The notes under the pieces are model-generated. The model did no database searches. It saw only the letters and a list, made by a program, of their open reading frames with translations, and was not told the DNA's origin. Position numbers and translations under genes: made by a program. A stretch of 33,180 nucleotides of DNA, from contig JAGNSQ010000025.1 in the NCBI GenBank assembly GCA_017987975.1, positions 1 to 33,180 of the forward strand, in the 5' to 3' direction. This document shows, piece by piece, positions 33,101 to 33,180 of the stretch. This stretch comes from Saprospiraceae bacterium (GTDB lineage Bacteria > Bacteroidota > Bacteroidia > Chitinophagales > Saprospiraceae). Every line of letters begins with the position of its first letter. Positions within the stretch are counted from its first letter, which is position 1.

Positions 33101-33180
33101 ATGAGGGGATGGATATTTCATGAGCAAATTGAAAATCCGGAGCAAAGTGATTTTGACCGGCTATTCAATATATTTAAGGA
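33101..33180 (+). CDS. Start of an ORF cut by the right edge, possibly VWA/CoxE-like
   Basis: An ATG at 33101, with an in-frame TAA 6 bp before it, opens a frame that stays open for the remaining 26 codons. The product begins MRGWIFHEQIENPEQSDFDR, then LFNIFK. The spacing of aromatic and acidic residues recalls the N-terminus of VWA-domain (CoxE-like) proteins of Bacteroidota, which precede a MoxR-partner VWA module, but so short a fragment cannot decide this. No TAnnTTTG element is evident upstream. Confidence 0.45.
   Translation, partial: MRGWIFHEQIENPEQSDFDRLFNIFK

Overview
The window looks like chromosomal DNA of a member of the Bacteroidota, probably Saprospiria-like. Three signs support this. 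Secreted giants carry type IX secretion (T9SS) sorting domains of both type A and type B. Many starts are preceded by the Bacteroidota -7 promoter element TAnnTTTG, with short leaders and no clear Shine-Dalgarno sequences. Several family variants are typical of the phylum, such as a sirtuin without its zinc cysteines. No tRNA, rRNA, CRISPR array, transposase or phage gene was seen.

Layout. 1-2208 (minus) is the N-terminal 736 codons of a large secreted multi-domain protein that runs off the left edge. An AT-rich gap follows. 2659-6161 (plus) is a tightly overlapping four-gene operon: two family-2 glycosyltransferases, a DUF2461 protein and a class III-like sirtuin. A small lipoprotein gene (plus) then converges with a minus-strand pair, a lipoprotein glutaminyl cyclase followed by an orphan FtsE-type ATPase. 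8382-11528 (minus) encodes a thioredoxin domain fused to SprB/Ig-like repeats with a type A sorting domain. 11861-18544 is a housekeeping block: ffh and mazG (minus), an NqrM-like small membrane protein, a newly noticed 26-residue membrane micro-ORF (minus), then rpsO, pnp and der (plus). 18557-27460 (minus) holds two type B T9SS giants of 1087 and 1787 residues. dusB, a NudK-like Nudix hydrolase, nhaD, a nucleoside phosphorylase and a vanadium-haloperoxidase/PAP2-type lipoprotein follow. At the right edge only the first 26 codons of a plus-strand ORF are visible.

How the genes fit together. The main theme is the cell surface: four very large exported proteins, three predicted lipoproteins and a glycosyltransferase operon. 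Three of the four giants have Gln directly after the predicted signal peptidase I site. That is the substrate form for the glutaminyl cyclase encoded at 7434-8261, so this stretch holds both a pyroglutamate-forming enzyme and likely substrates. The other genes are core translation, RNA decay, ribosome assembly and ion homeostasis functions.

Most noteworthy beyond routine annotation: the 26-residue membrane ORF at 14335-14415 with a near-ideal promoter; abutting face-to-face -7 elements between mazG and the NqrM-like gene; a 13-bp direct repeat with 22-bp period upstream of a T9SS giant; a perfect 16-bp palindrome in front of the glutaminyl cyclase gene; and the thioredoxin-adhesin fusion. All calls come from reading the sequence; no database search was run.
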